A DNA stretch of 14,430 nt from JAKLKS01 sp964370855 (GTDB lineage: Bacteria > Planctomycetota > JAJSAM01 > JAKLKS01), in NCBI GenBank assembly GCA_964370855.1, contig CAYJMF010000111.1, positions 1 to 14,430 of the forward strand, read 5' to 3'. The position numbers were made by a program, and so were the translations under genes. This document shows positions 1 through 9,192 of the stretch, in pieces; positions within the stretch are counted from its first letter, which is position 1; each line of letters starts with the position of its first letter. The notes beneath the pieces are model-generated. The model had not been told where the DNA came from, did not search any database, and worked only from the letters and a program-made list of their open reading frames with translations.

Positions 1-108
1 TCATGGAAACGCCCGCCACCCCCCCCCCCCCGGCGGGCGGGGGCGGGGGGGGCCGCCCCCCCCCCCCCCCCCCCCCCCCCGCGGGCGCGCGCCGCGGCCC
101 CCCCCCCC
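1..108. other. Low-complexity G/C homopolymer stretch at the window edge
   Basis: This stretch is almost entirely runs of C and G, including one unbroken C run of more than twenty bases from about 56 to 80. It lies inside the argS reading frame, where a conserved catalytic-core-to-anticodon-domain segment should be. Translated on the minus strand it gives only Gly, Pro and Arg runs that match nothing in arginyl-tRNA synthetases. Recognisable ArgS sequence stops at about position 109. I read it as poor-quality or mis-assembled contig-end sequence, not a biological repeat, although a true homopolymer insertion cannot be excluded from sequence alone. Confidence 0.75.
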
Positions 109-1311
109 GAGGGTCGGGTTCTTCTCCGCGATCTTCGCGTCGATGGCCCCGATGGCCTCCTCCAGCACCTCGCGGAGCCGGATGACGTTGCCCGTGCGCG
201 TCCCCGTCTTGAACCCCCCGAAGCGCACCTGCCCGAAGTCCACGTGCTCGACGTGCTTCGCGAAGGGGAAACCCGCCTTCTCCAGCACCCGCTTCAGCTG
301 CCGGAAGTGGAGCTCCTGCCCCTTGTCCACGACGTAGAGCGCGCGATCGAAGGCGTGGTGCTCGTAGCGCCAGAGCGCGGCGGCGATGTCCCGCGTCGCG
401 TAGAGCGTCGCGCCGTCGCTCTTGCGCAGGAGGCAGGGCGGCATCCCGTCGGCGGAGAGGTCCACGACCTCCGCCCCCTCGCTCTCCGTCACGAGCCCCT
501 TCCCGCGGAGCATCTCCAGGGCGGGCCCGAGGTGGTCCTCGAAGTCGCTCTCCCCCATGACGAGGTCGAAGGAGACGCCGAGGAGGTCGTAGACCCCCTG
601 GTACTCCTCCAGGGAGACGCGGCGGAACTCCCGCCAGAGCGCCCGCGCCGCGGGGTCGCCGGCCTCCAGCGCCGCGAAGCGGGCCCGCGCCCGCGCGTCC
701 AGCGCCGGGTCGGACTTCGCCTCGGCGCGGAAGCGGACGTAGAGCTCGTTCAGGCGATCCACCGTCGGCTTCTCGCCGGGCGCCGCCCAGGCCTCCCAGG
801 CCGCGACCAGCATCCCGAAGGTCGTCCCCCAGTCGCCGAGGTGGTTGATGCCGACGACCTTCCAGCCGCAGGCCCGGTGGAGGCGGACCAGCGCGTTCCC
901 GATCATGGTGGAGCGGATGTGGTGGAAGGCGAGGTGCTTGGCGATGTTGGGCGAGGAGAAGTCGATGACGGCCGTGCGTCCCGCGCCCCCGTCGGAGCAC
1001 CCCCAGCGCACGCCCGCCCCCTCGAGGTCCGTCAGCACGCGGGCGGCCAGCGCCGCGGGGTCGGCGGTGAAGTTCACGAAGGGGCCGGAGGCGGCGGCGG
1101 AGACGAGTCCGTCGCGGGGGGTGAAGGCGGCGGCCGCCTCCTGCGCCAGTTGGGCGGGGCTCCTCCCCTTCGCCTTCGCGGCGGGGAACATCCCGACGGC
1201 GTAGTCCCCCGCGGCGTGGCCCGGGGGACTTGTGACGGCGAAGGCGGAGGGGTCGAGGCCCGTCGCCGAGGCGACGCAGGCGGCGGCCGCGCGGCGGAAG
1301 GGATTGCGCAT
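1..1311 (-). CDS. argS: Arginyl-tRNA synthetase, N-terminal part (cut by window edge)
   Basis: Class I aminoacyl-tRNA synthetase that charges tRNA-Arg with arginine in the cytoplasm. About 400 residues are recognisable of the usual 550-590. Residues 1-115 are the N-terminal tRNA D-loop-recognition domain. The catalytic Rossmann core begins with DFSSPNIAK at about 117-125, followed by HHIRSTMIGNAL and GINHLGDWGTTFG, both strong ArgS signatures. Later come LYATRDIAAALWRYEH, YVVDKGQELHFRQL and GFKTGTRTGNVI, the last being the ArgRS counterpart of the KMSKS loop. The C-terminal DALR anticodon-binding domain is missing because the gene runs off the window, and the last 36 or so codons are lost in homopolymer sequence. 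The HIGH signature is non-canonical (AFHH at residues 128-131). The ATG at 1309-1311 fits the expected N-terminus; no strong Shine-Dalgarno is seen before it. It diverges from pyrK across an 84-bp gap in which I see no convincing promoter. Confidence 0.93.
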   Translation of the reverse strand: MRNPFRRAAAACVASATGLDPSAFAVTSPPGHAAGDYAVGMFPAAKAKGRSPAQLAQEAAAAFTPRDGLVSAAASGPFVNFTADPAALAARVLTDLEGAGVRWGCSDGGAGRTAVIDFSSPNIAKHLAFHHIRSTMIGNALVRLHRACGWKVVGINHLGDWGTTFGMLVAAWEAWAAPGEKPTVDRLNELYVRFRAEAKSDPALDARARARFAALEAGDPAARALWREFRRVSLEEYQGVYDLLGVSFDLVMGESDFEDHLGPALEMLRGKGLVTESEGAEVVDLSADGMPPCLLRKSDGATLYATRDIAAALWRYEHHAFDRALYVVDKGQELHFRQLKRVLEKAGFPFAKHVEHVDFGQVRFGGFKTGTRTGNVIRLREVLEEAIGAIDAKIAEKNPTLGGGGRGARPRGGGGGGGGGPPRPRPPGGGGWRAFP

Positions 1312-1395
1312 GGGGACCGGGCATCCTGCACCCACCGCGGGGGCCCTCCAATGAATCCCCTCCGGGCCCGCCGCGGGACGGTAGCATCGCCCCCC

Positions 1396-2235
1396 ATGGA
1401 CACCGCCACGGCGCCGCGGAGCCTCGAGCACCGCGCCCGGGTCGTCGCCTGCGCCGAGGTCGCGCGCCGCACCTTCCGGCTGGAGCTCCACTGCCCGGAG
1501 CTGGCGGCGGCGGTCCGCCCGGGACAGTTCGTCATGATCGAGCCCCGGGCCGGCGGCGAGCCCTTCCTGCGGCGCGCCTTCTCCGTGGCCGACGCCCTGC
1601 CGGGGCCCGCGGGGACGCCGGACCGGATCGTCCTCTACATCGCCGTCATCGGGAAGGGGACGCGGGCGCTGGCGGAGCGGAGCCCCGGCGAGACGGCCTC
1701 CCTCCTCGGCCCCCTCGGGCGGCCCTACGACCTCGGCGATCCGGGGAAGCCGCTGCTGCTCGTCGGGGGGGGCATCGGCACCGCTCCCTTCCCGCTCGTC
1801 GCCCGGGCGCGGCGGGACGGAGGGGCGAAGGGGGGGCTCCGGGCGATCTTCGGGTTCCGCGACGCCGCGGCCTGCTGCGTCGTCGGGGACATGGAGGGGC
1901 TCGGCTGCCCCGTCACCCTCTGCACGGAGGACGGGTCCGCGGGGGTGAAGGGGCGAGTCACGGACCACCTCGACCCGCGGCTCTCGCCGGGGTGCTCCAT
2001 CCTCGCCTGCGGTCCCAACCCGATGTTCCAGGCCCTGGCCCGCCATCTCGAGGGGCGAGGCGTCCCCTGCCAGGTCTCGACGGAGGAGCCCATGGCCTGC
2101 GGCTACGGGCTCTGCTTCGGCTGCGTGGTCCCCGTCCGGAAGGGCGAGGGGATCCGCTGGGCGAAATCCTGCATCGAGGGTCCCACCTTCCCCATCGAGG
2201 ACATCGCATGGGATCACGTCCGCTCCATCCACTAG
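1396..2235 (+). CDS. pyrK: Dihydroorotate dehydrogenase electron-transfer subunit (PyrK)
   Basis: Predicted 279-residue FAD/[2Fe-2S] subunit of class 1B dihydroorotate dehydrogenase, which passes electrons from PyrD to NAD+ in pyrimidine synthesis. The ferredoxin-reductase-like FAD domain includes PGQFVMIEP (42-50) and the RAFS flavin motif (60-63). The nucleotide domain has GGGIGTAPF at 124-132 and ACGPNPMF at 204-211. The C-terminal cluster cysteines are C235, C240, C243 and C259, in the C-x4-C-x2-C-x15-C pattern of PyrK. The length matches the family (about 250-290). ATG 1396 fits the N-terminus; an in-frame ATG at 1351 would add 15 residues, and neither start has a clear Shine-Dalgarno. 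Its partner pyrD is not in the window. The 3' end overlaps the next gene by 28 bp, so the two are probably translationally coupled. Other ferredoxin-reductase-like subunits, such as sulfhydrogenase gamma, are related, but the cysteine layout and length favour PyrK. Confidence 0.9.
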   Translation: MDTATAPRSLEHRARVVACAEVARRTFRLELHCPELAAAVRPGQFVMIEPRAGGEPFLRRAFSVADALPGPAGTPDRIVLYIAVIGKGTRALAERSPGETASLLGPLGRPYDLGDPGKPLLLVGGGIGTAPFPLVARARRDGGAKGGLRAIFGFRDAAACCVVGDMEGLGCPVTLCTEDGSAGVKGRVTDHLDPRLSPGCSILACGPNPMFQALARHLEGRGVPCQVSTEEPMACGYGLCFGCVVPVRKGEGIRWAKSCIEGPTFPIEDIAWDHVRSIH

Positions 2236-2753
2236 ACGCCATCTACCGCGAGCTGTCGGACATCGCCGCCTCCCTACCCCGGGAGGAGGCGGAGGCGCTG
2301 GCCGCCGGCGTCGAGGCGGCGCACCGGGTCTTCGTGAGCGGCATGGGCCGCAGCGGGCTCATGGTGCGGGCCTTCGCCATGCGGCTCATGCAGCTCGGGG
2401 TGACGGTGTACGTCGTCGGGGACACCACCACGCCGAGCATCGCCAAGGGGGACCTCCTCGTCGTGGGGTCCCGGTTCGGGCGGTCGGGATCCCTCTCCCA
2501 CTTCGTGGAGATCGCGCGGCGCGAGGGGGCCCGGGTGGCCGTCGTCACCATGGACCCGGACACCCCCCTCGCCCGGCTCGCCGACCTCGTCGCCACCATC
2601 CCCGTGGCCGAGGGCGGTCCCAGCAAGCAGCCCATGGGGACCCTCTTCGAGCAGTCCCTCCTCGTCTACCTCGACGCCGTGGTGCTCCTCCTCAAGCGCC
2701 GCCTCCGCAAGACCGAAGACGCCATGCGCAAGCGCCACACCAACCTGGAGTAG
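2208..2753 (+). CDS. hxlB: SIS-domain sugar-phosphate isomerase, 6-phospho-3-hexuloisomerase family
   Basis: Predicted 181-residue single SIS-domain protein. Family members convert 6-phospho-3-hexulose to fructose 6-phosphate in the ribulose monophosphate pathway, either for formaldehyde fixation or, in archaea, in reverse for pentose supply. Family signatures are FVSGMGRSGLMVRAFAMRL (42-60), VYVVGDTTTPSI (68-78) and a C-terminal QPMGTLFEQSLLVYLDAVVLL (141-161, E148 within FEQ). The length fits (about 180-190). Two things are odd. The phosphate-binding SGSGET loop is replaced by SRFGRS at 88-93, with Arg at the usual Glu. No hexulose-phosphate synthase (hxlA) gene is adjacent. The ATG at 2208 lies inside the end of pyrK in another frame; a start further downstream would cut into the N-terminal helix. 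The fold call is firm, but the exact substrate is uncertain given the changed loop. Confidence 0.75.
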   Translation: MGSRPLHPLDAIYRELSDIAASLPREEAEALAAGVEAAHRVFVSGMGRSGLMVRAFAMRLMQLGVTVYVVGDTTTPSIAKGDLLVVGSRFGRSGSLSHFVEIARREGARVAVVTMDPDTPLARLADLVATIPVAEGGPSKQPMGTLFEQSLLVYLDAVVLLLKRRLRKTEDAMRKRHTNLE

Positions 2754-2765
2754 GGGGGGAGGCGA

Positions 2766-2874
2766 GGAGAGGCGGGGACGTTCTCAAGTTATAAAGTTAT
2801 TCCACGACCGGCCCCCGAGCTGCCGGACGGGGTGCGCGAATAACTTTATAACTTGAGAACGTCCCCGTCTCTCC
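2766..2874. repeat. Long imperfect palindrome with AT-rich core (REP/MITE-like or terminator)
   Basis: Arms 2766-2802 and 2838-2874 are inverted copies of each other over 37 bp with one mismatch (2772/2868, a G-U pair in RNA). The inner 29 bp (2774-2802 and 2838-2866) match perfectly. The 35-nt spacer holds a smaller stem (CCGGC 2808-2812 with GCCGG 2822-2826). The core, TTCTCAAGTTATAAAGTTAT, is strikingly AT-rich for this genome and differs from every gene nearby. Each arm ends in GGGGAC/GTCCCC, which resembles ends of REP-type palindromes mobilised by Y1 (RAYT) transposases. That link is inference; no transposase is present. It sits 12 bp after the hxlB stop and could end transcription of pyrK-hxlB, although no T tract follows the stem. 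Confidence 0.85.
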
Positions 2875-2904
2875 CCCGCCGTGACCACTCCCCCCCCCGG
2901 CCCT

Positions 2905-2934
2905 TTGGCGGGGGTGCTTGGGAGGGGGTACGAT
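2905..2934 (+). promoter_or_regulatory. Possible sigma-70 promoter for the acyl-CoA operon
   Basis: TTGGCG at 2905-2910 and TACGAT at 2929-2934 are separated by 18 bp and lie about 90 bp upstream of the thiolase start, downstream of the palindrome. The -10 matches four of six consensus bases and the -35 only three, in DNA where A and T are rare. It is the best candidate I can find in this gap; the rest of 2875-3022 is G/C-rich and shows nothing else. Confidence 0.3.
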
Positions 2935-3022
2935 GGGCCCTCTTCCGGGCCGGCACGCGTCCCTTCCGGGTTGGAAAGGGGCGCACCCGGGGGGATCGCC
3001 GATTCGACAGGAGACCCGCACC

Positions 3023-4204
3023 ATGTCCGAAGTCCACATCCTCTCCGCGTGCCGCACCGCCATCGGGAAGTTCCAGGGCGGGCTCGCCTCCCTCACGGCC
3101 CCGCAGATGGGCGCCGTGGCCGTGAAGGAGGCCCTCCGCCGGTCCGGGGTCCCCGCCGACGCCGTGGACGAGGTCATCCTCGGCAACGTCCTCCAGGCCG
3201 GCGTCGGGCAGAACCCCGCCCGGCAGGCCGCCATCGGCGCGGGCCTCCCCCCCTCGATCCCCCCCTTCACCGTGAACAAGGTCTGCGGCTCCGGCCTCAA
3301 GTCCGTGATGCTCGCGGCCCAGGCCATCAAGGCCGGCGACGCGTCGGTGGTGATCGCAGGGGGCATGGAGTCGATGTCCCAGGCCCCCTACCTCCTGCCC
3401 AAGGCCCGCGACGGCTACCGCCTCGGCCACGGCGTCCTCGTGGACGTCATGATCCACGACGGCCTGTGGGACAAGTTCAACGACTTCCACATGGGCAACA
3501 CCGCCGAGCTCGTCGCGAAGGAGAAGGGCGTCTCCCGCGAGCAGCAGGACGCCTTCGCCGCGGAGAGCCAGCGCCGCGCCGTGGCCGCCGCGGCCGCTGG
3601 GAAGTTCGCGAGGGAGATCACCCCCGTCGAGATCAAGGGCCGCAAGGGGGAGTCGACCCTCTTCGACAAGGACGAGGGCCCCCGGGCCGAGTCCACCCTC
3701 GAGGCCCTGGCGAAGCTCCGCCCCGCCTTCCAGAAGGACGGCACCGTCACCGCGGGCAACGCCTCCACCATCAACGACGGCGCCGCCGCCCTCGTCGTGG
3801 CCTCCTCCGAGGCGACGAAGCGGCTCGGCGCGAAGCCCCTCGCCCGCATCACGGGCTACGCCGCCGGCGGTCTCGCCCCGGAGTGGGTGATGATGGCCCC
3901 CGTCGAGGCCGTGCGGAACCTCTGGAAGAAGTCGGGCACGAAGGCCGACTCCTACGATCTCTACGAGCTCAACGAGCCCTTCGCCGCGGCCTCGGTCGCG
4001 GTGATGCGGGAGCTCGGCCTCGACCCGGCGAAGGTGAACGTGAACGGCGGCGCCACGGCCCTCGGCCACCCCATCGGGGCGAGCGGCGCCCGCATCCTCG
4101 TGACCCTGATCCACGCCCTGCAGGACCGCGGCCTCAAGCGCGGGCTCGCGGGACTCTGCCTCGGCGGCGGCAACGCCGTGGCGCTGTCGGTGGAGCTCCT
4201 CTAG
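3023..4204 (+). CDS. atoB: Acetyl-CoA C-acetyltransferase (acetoacetyl-CoA thiolase)
   Basis: Predicted 393-residue thiolase that cleaves acetoacetyl-CoA to two acetyl-CoA or condenses them in reverse. Every catalytic element is visible: the nucleophile C88 in NKVCGSGLKS, N317 in NEPFA, H349 in GHPIGASGAR and C379 in GLCLGGGN. Length and spacing match biosynthetic or degradative acetoacetyl-CoA thiolases of 390-395 residues. The NEPFA motif replaces the usual NEAFA. ATG 3023 is preceded by AGGAG at 3009-3013 with 9-nt spacing; an upstream in-frame start at 2918 would add a low-complexity leader and is unlikely. This is the first gene of the ten-gene operon and is followed after 41 bp by 3-hydroxybutyryl-CoA dehydrogenase, so the expected substrate is a C4 acyl chain. 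A longer-chain 3-ketoacyl-CoA thiolase activity is possible, but this context favours C4. Confidence 0.93.
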   Translation: MSEVHILSACRTAIGKFQGGLASLTAPQMGAVAVKEALRRSGVPADAVDEVILGNVLQAGVGQNPARQAAIGAGLPPSIPPFTVNKVCGSGLKSVMLAAQAIKAGDASVVIAGGMESMSQAPYLLPKARDGYRLGHGVLVDVMIHDGLWDKFNDFHMGNTAELVAKEKGVSREQQDAFAAESQRRAVAAAAAGKFAREITPVEIKGRKGESTLFDKDEGPRAESTLEALAKLRPAFQKDGTVTAGNASTINDGAAALVVASSEATKRLGAKPLARITGYAAGGLAPEWVMMAPVEAVRNLWKKSGTKADSYDLYELNEPFAAASVAVMRELGLDPAKVNVNGGATALGHPIGASGARILVTLIHALQDRGLKRGLAGLCLGGGNAVALSVELL

Positions 4205-4245
4205 GCCCGGCGCCGGAGAGAACGGGAATCGGAAAGGAAACGGAC

Positions 4246-5109
4246 ATGGCGAAGATCGAGAGGGTCGGCGTGCTCGGCGCGGGGACCATGGGCAACGGCA
4301 TCGCGCAGGTGTTCGCCCAGGCCGGCATCCCCGTCCGCGTGGTGGACACCTTCCCCGGGGCGCTCGACCGGGCGAAGGCGACCGTCGAGAAGTCGGTGCG
4401 GAAGATGGCGGAGAAGGCGGGGAAGAACCCCGACGAGGAGGCGAAGGCCGTCCTCGGGCGCATCTCCTTCGGCGCCGAGACCGGCGCCTTCGAGGACTGC
4501 GGCCTCGTGGTGGAGGCCATCGTCGAGGACCTCCCGGCGAAGATCGCCGCCTTCAGGACCATCGACGCCGTCGCCCCCCCGGGGGCAATCCTCGCGAGCA
4601 ACACCTCCTCCATCTCCATCACCCGCATCGCCGCCGCGACGAAGCGGCCGGAGAGCGTGGTCGGGATGCACTTCATGAACCCCGTGCCCGTGATGAAGCT
4701 CGTCGAGATCATCCGCGGGCAGCTCACCTCCGACGCGGCGACGGCGGCCGTGGTGGAGGCGTCGAAGGCCGTCGGCAAGATCCCCGTCGAGGCCAGCGAC
4801 TTCCCCGGCTTCGTCAGCAACCGCGTCCTCATGCCCATGATCAACGAGGCGATCTTCTGCCTCCACGAGGGCGTGGCCACGGCGCCGGCCATCGACGAGG
4901 TGATGAAGCTCGGCATGAACCACCCCATCGGCCCGCTCGCGCTGGCCGACCTCATCGGCAACGACGTCTGCCTCGCGATCCTGGAGGTCCTGCAGCGCGA
5001 CCTCGGCGAGGACAAGTACCGCCCCTGCCCGCTGCTGCGCCGCATGGTGGCCGCGGGGCTCCTCGGCCGGAAGTCGGGCCGCGGCTTCTACGACTACGCG
5101 AAGAAGTAG
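4246..5109 (+). CDS. hbd: 3-hydroxybutyryl-CoA dehydrogenase
   Basis: Predicted 287-residue soluble NAD(P)-dependent enzyme interconverting (S)-3-hydroxybutyryl-CoA and acetoacetyl-CoA. The N-terminal Rossmann fold carries GVLGAGTMGNGIAQ (8-21); D34 at the end of strand two suggests NAD over NADP. The catalytic region includes SNTSSISIT (118-126), H142 and N145 in GMHFMNPVPVMKLVEII, and E154, forming the usual His-Glu pair. The C-terminal helical domain has DFPGFVSNR and ends in the family-typical GRKSGRGFYDYAKK. The length matches single-domain Hbd/PaaH proteins and there is no fused crotonase. ATG 4246 follows an AAGGAA at 4234-4239. Upstream is the thiolase and downstream an acyl-CoA dehydrogenase, so it provides the penultimate oxidation of a butyryl-CoA spiral. 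No enoyl-CoA hydratase gene lies beside it, which is unusual. Confidence 0.95.
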   Translation: MAKIERVGVLGAGTMGNGIAQVFAQAGIPVRVVDTFPGALDRAKATVEKSVRKMAEKAGKNPDEEAKAVLGRISFGAETGAFEDCGLVVEAIVEDLPAKIAAFRTIDAVAPPGAILASNTSSISITRIAAATKRPESVVGMHFMNPVPVMKLVEIIRGQLTSDAATAAVVEASKAVGKIPVEASDFPGFVSNRVLMPMINEAIFCLHEGVATAPAIDEVMKLGMNHPIGPLALADLIGNDVCLAILEVLQRDLGEDKYRPCPLLRRMVAAGLLGRKSGRGFYDYAKK

Positions 5110-5129
5110 GAAGGACGCCAGGACCGACG

Positions 5130-5157
5130 GGGCCCGCCGTCCGCCGGAGGCGGGCCC
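5130..5157 (+). terminator. GC hairpin in the hbd-acyl-CoA dehydrogenase gap
   Basis: GGGCCCGCC (5130-5138) pairs perfectly with GGCGGGCCC (5149-5157) around a 10-nt loop. It sits in the 74-bp gap between hbd and the first acyl-CoA dehydrogenase. There is no T tract after it, so full intrinsic termination is doubtful. It may be an attenuator, an mRNA-stability element or a chance GC palindrome. Confidence 0.35.
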
Positions 5158-5183
5158 GAACCACGAAGGAGCAGGGGATCCCG

Positions 5184-6326
5184 ATGGACTTCCACCTGAC
5201 CGAAGAGCAGAGGATGGTCCGCGACGCGGCCCGCGAGTACTCGAGGGACTGGCTCGCCCCCCGGGCTGCGGAGCTCGATCGCGAGGAGCGGTTCCCCATC
5301 GAGGAGTTCCGCGAGGCCGGGCGGCGGGGATTCGCCGGCTTCCTCATCCCCGAGGAGCTCGGCGGCTCGGCCATCGGCAACGTCGGGATGGCGCTGGCCA
5401 TGTTCGAGATCAACCGGGCCTGCGCCTCCACCGGCGTCACCCTCTCCGTCCACAACAGCCTCCTGTGCGCCCCGCTCCTCCTCAACGGGACGGACGCGCA
5501 GAAGCGGAAGTGGCTGCCGCGGCTCGCCACGGGGGAGCTCCTCGGCGCCTATTCCCTCTCCGAGGCCGTCTGCGGGTCCGACGCCGCGGCGCTGCGCTGC
5601 GCCGCCGTCCGGGACGGCGACCACTTCGTCCTGGACGGGACGAAGCTCTGGGTCACGAGCGGCACCCACGCCGACCTCTTCACCGTCTTCGTCCGCACGA
5701 ACCCCGCCGTCTCCAGCGCGAAGGGCATCACCGCGATCCTCGTCGAGAAGGGGACCCCCGGCTTCTCCGTCGGCAAGAAGGAGCGGAAGATGGGCATCCG
5801 CGCCTCCTCCACGACGGAGCTCGTCTTCGAGAACTGCCGAATCCCGGCGGAGAACGTGCTCGGGAAGGTGGACGACGGCTTCCGCATCGCCATGCACACG
5901 CTGGACGGCGGCCGCATCGGCATCGCCTCCCAGGCCGTGGGCATCGCCGAGGCCTGCCTCGAGGCCTCCGTCAAGTACGCCAAGGAGCGGGAGCAGTTCG
6001 GGAAGCCCATCGCCTCCTTCCAGGCCATCCAGTGGAAGATCGCGGAGATGGCGGCGCGGATCGACGCCGCCCGGCTCCTGGTCCTGAGGGCCGCCTTCCT
6101 CAAGGACCGGGACGAGCCCCACACCTACGAGGCCGCCGTCGCCAAGCTCGAGGCGAGCCGCACGGCGAACTACTGCGCCCGCGAGGCGGTGCAGGTGCAC
6201 GGGGGGGCCGGGTACCTCGTGGACTTCCCCGTGGAGCGCCACTTCCGGGACGCCCGGATCACCGAGATCTACGAGGGAACGACGGAGATCCAGAAGCTCG
6301 TCATCTCGCGGCACGTGCTGAGGTAG
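5184..6326 (+). CDS. Acyl-CoA dehydrogenase, short-chain (butyryl-CoA type)
   Basis: Predicted 380-residue FAD flavoprotein that introduces a trans-2 double bond into an acyl-CoA and passes electrons to ETF. The N-terminal helical domain starts with DFHLTEEQRMVRDAAREY. The middle beta domain shows AYSLSEAVCGSDAAALR and LWVTSG, both flavin-contact regions. The C-terminal helical domain has REQFGKPIASFQAIQWKIAEM, QVHGGAGY and the catalytic base E364 in IYEGTTEIQ. Length and Glu position match butyryl/short-chain dehydrogenases rather than isovaleryl-CoA dehydrogenase, whose Glu is elsewhere. AAGGAG stands 10 nt before ATG 5184. Placed after thiolase and Hbd, it probably oxidises butyryl-CoA to crotonyl-CoA. 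A branched substrate such as isobutyryl-CoA cannot be excluded. No ETF genes are in the window. The stop is one base before the meaB start. Confidence 0.9.
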   Translation: MDFHLTEEQRMVRDAAREYSRDWLAPRAAELDREERFPIEEFREAGRRGFAGFLIPEELGGSAIGNVGMALAMFEINRACASTGVTLSVHNSLLCAPLLLNGTDAQKRKWLPRLATGELLGAYSLSEAVCGSDAAALRCAAVRDGDHFVLDGTKLWVTSGTHADLFTVFVRTNPAVSSAKGITAILVEKGTPGFSVGKKERKMGIRASSTTELVFENCRIPAENVLGKVDDGFRIAMHTLDGGRIGIASQAVGIAEACLEASVKYAKEREQFGKPIASFQAIQWKIAEMAARIDAARLLVLRAAFLKDRDEPHTYEAAVAKLEASRTANYCAREAVQVHGGAGYLVDFPVERHFRDARITEIYEGTTEIQKLVISRHVLR

Positions 6327-6327
6327 C

Positions 6328-7369
6328 GTGGCCAGGGGGACCTCCGCCACGGGAAGAAGAACGGCGCGACGGCCCGCGAGGGCCGCCGCCCCCGCCGGCC
6401 CCCCCTCCGACGGATCCCTCGCCGCCGGCGTCCGCGGCGGCGACTCCCTCTCCGTGGCCCGCGCCATCTCGCTGGCGGAGGATCGCTCGCCCCGCGGATC
6501 GGCCCTCCTCGCGGAACTCGCCCCCTCCACGGGCCGCGCCCACCGCCTCGGCGTGACGGGCCCCCCCGGCGCGGGCAAGTCCACCCTGGTGAACGCCCTC
6601 GCGCGGGAGATTCTCGAAGGGGGCGGCTCCATCGGCATCATCGCCGTGGACCCGACCTCCCCCTTCACCGGGGGCGCCCTCCTCGGGGACCGGGTCCGGA
6701 TGCAGGGGGCCGCCGGGGACCCGCGGGTCTTCATCCGCTCCATGGCGAGCCGCGGCGATCTCGGCGGGCTCGCGGCGGCGGCCCAGGACGCCTGCGACGT
6801 GCTCGACGCCTCGGGCAAGGACTGGATCGTGATGGAGACCGTCGGCGTCGGGCAGACCGAGGTCGAGGTCGCCGGAGCGGCGGACACCGTCATCGTCATC
6901 CTCCACCCGGAGTCCGGGGACGGTGTGCAGGCCATGAAGGCCGGCCTCATGGAGGTCGCCGACGTCTTCGTCGTGAACAAGGCCGACCGCGAGGGGGCCG
7001 ACAGGCTCGTGCAGGACGTGCTGGACATGCTGGAGCTGCGCCGCCCCGGGGTGGACGACGGGTGGAGGCCGCCGGTGCTGACGACGACGGCGAGCACGGG
7101 GAAGGGCGTGAAGGAGCTCCTGGCCGCCGTGGAGGCTCACCGCGTCCACGCGCGCGCCGCCGGCTCCTTCGGCCGCCGCCGCAAGGCCCGGGCGCGGAGC
7201 CGCATCCGCGAACTCGTCGAGGAGTCCCTCCGCGCGCGCGTGCTCGCAGGCGGGGCGGAGCTCCTCGACGCGCTGGTGGACGACGTCGTCGCGGGGAGGC
7301 GGACGCCGCAGGGCGCGGCGTCGCGGCTCCTCGATCGGGTGACGGAGGGGCGCGAGCCCGGGAGCGGAC

Positions 7370-7386
<17 letters not shown>
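6328..7386 (+). CDS. meaB: MeaB/ArgK-family GTPase, chaperone of the B12-dependent mutase
   Basis: Predicted 352-residue G3E-type GTPase. MeaB proteins gate adenosylcobalamin loading and protect or reactivate methylmalonyl- and isobutyryl-CoA mutases. Seen here are the P-loop GPPGAGKST at 78-86, IIAVDPTSPF at 104-113, the switch region ETVGVGQTE at 170-178 and the base-recognition NKAD at 217-220. A C-terminal helical dimerisation arm follows. The older name ArgK/LAO transport kinase is misleading. Translation probably starts at GTG 6328, one base after the previous stop, which adds an Arg/Ala/Pro-rich 30-residue leader not typical of MeaB; a later start is possible, since conserved sequence begins near residue 31. 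The 3' end overlaps the mutase large-subunit start by 17 bp, a direct sign that it serves this mutase. In IcmF proteins the same GTPase domain is fused to the mutase. Confidence 0.93.
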
Positions 7387-9184
<1,798 letters not shown>

Positions 9185-9192
9185 GAGGCAGA

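Noticed and set aside
1312..2232. Open minus-strand frame extending argS upstream for 307 codons
   Set aside because: It is antisense to pyrK, has Arg/Gly/Pro/Asp-biased composition and no ArgRS similarity. The argS start at 1309-1311 fits the family N-terminus.
2846..4114. Long minus-strand open frame of 422 codons
   Set aside because: It is a shadow of the thiolase gene; its His/Gly/Asp/Val-rich translation has no motif, as expected from GC-rich codon bias.
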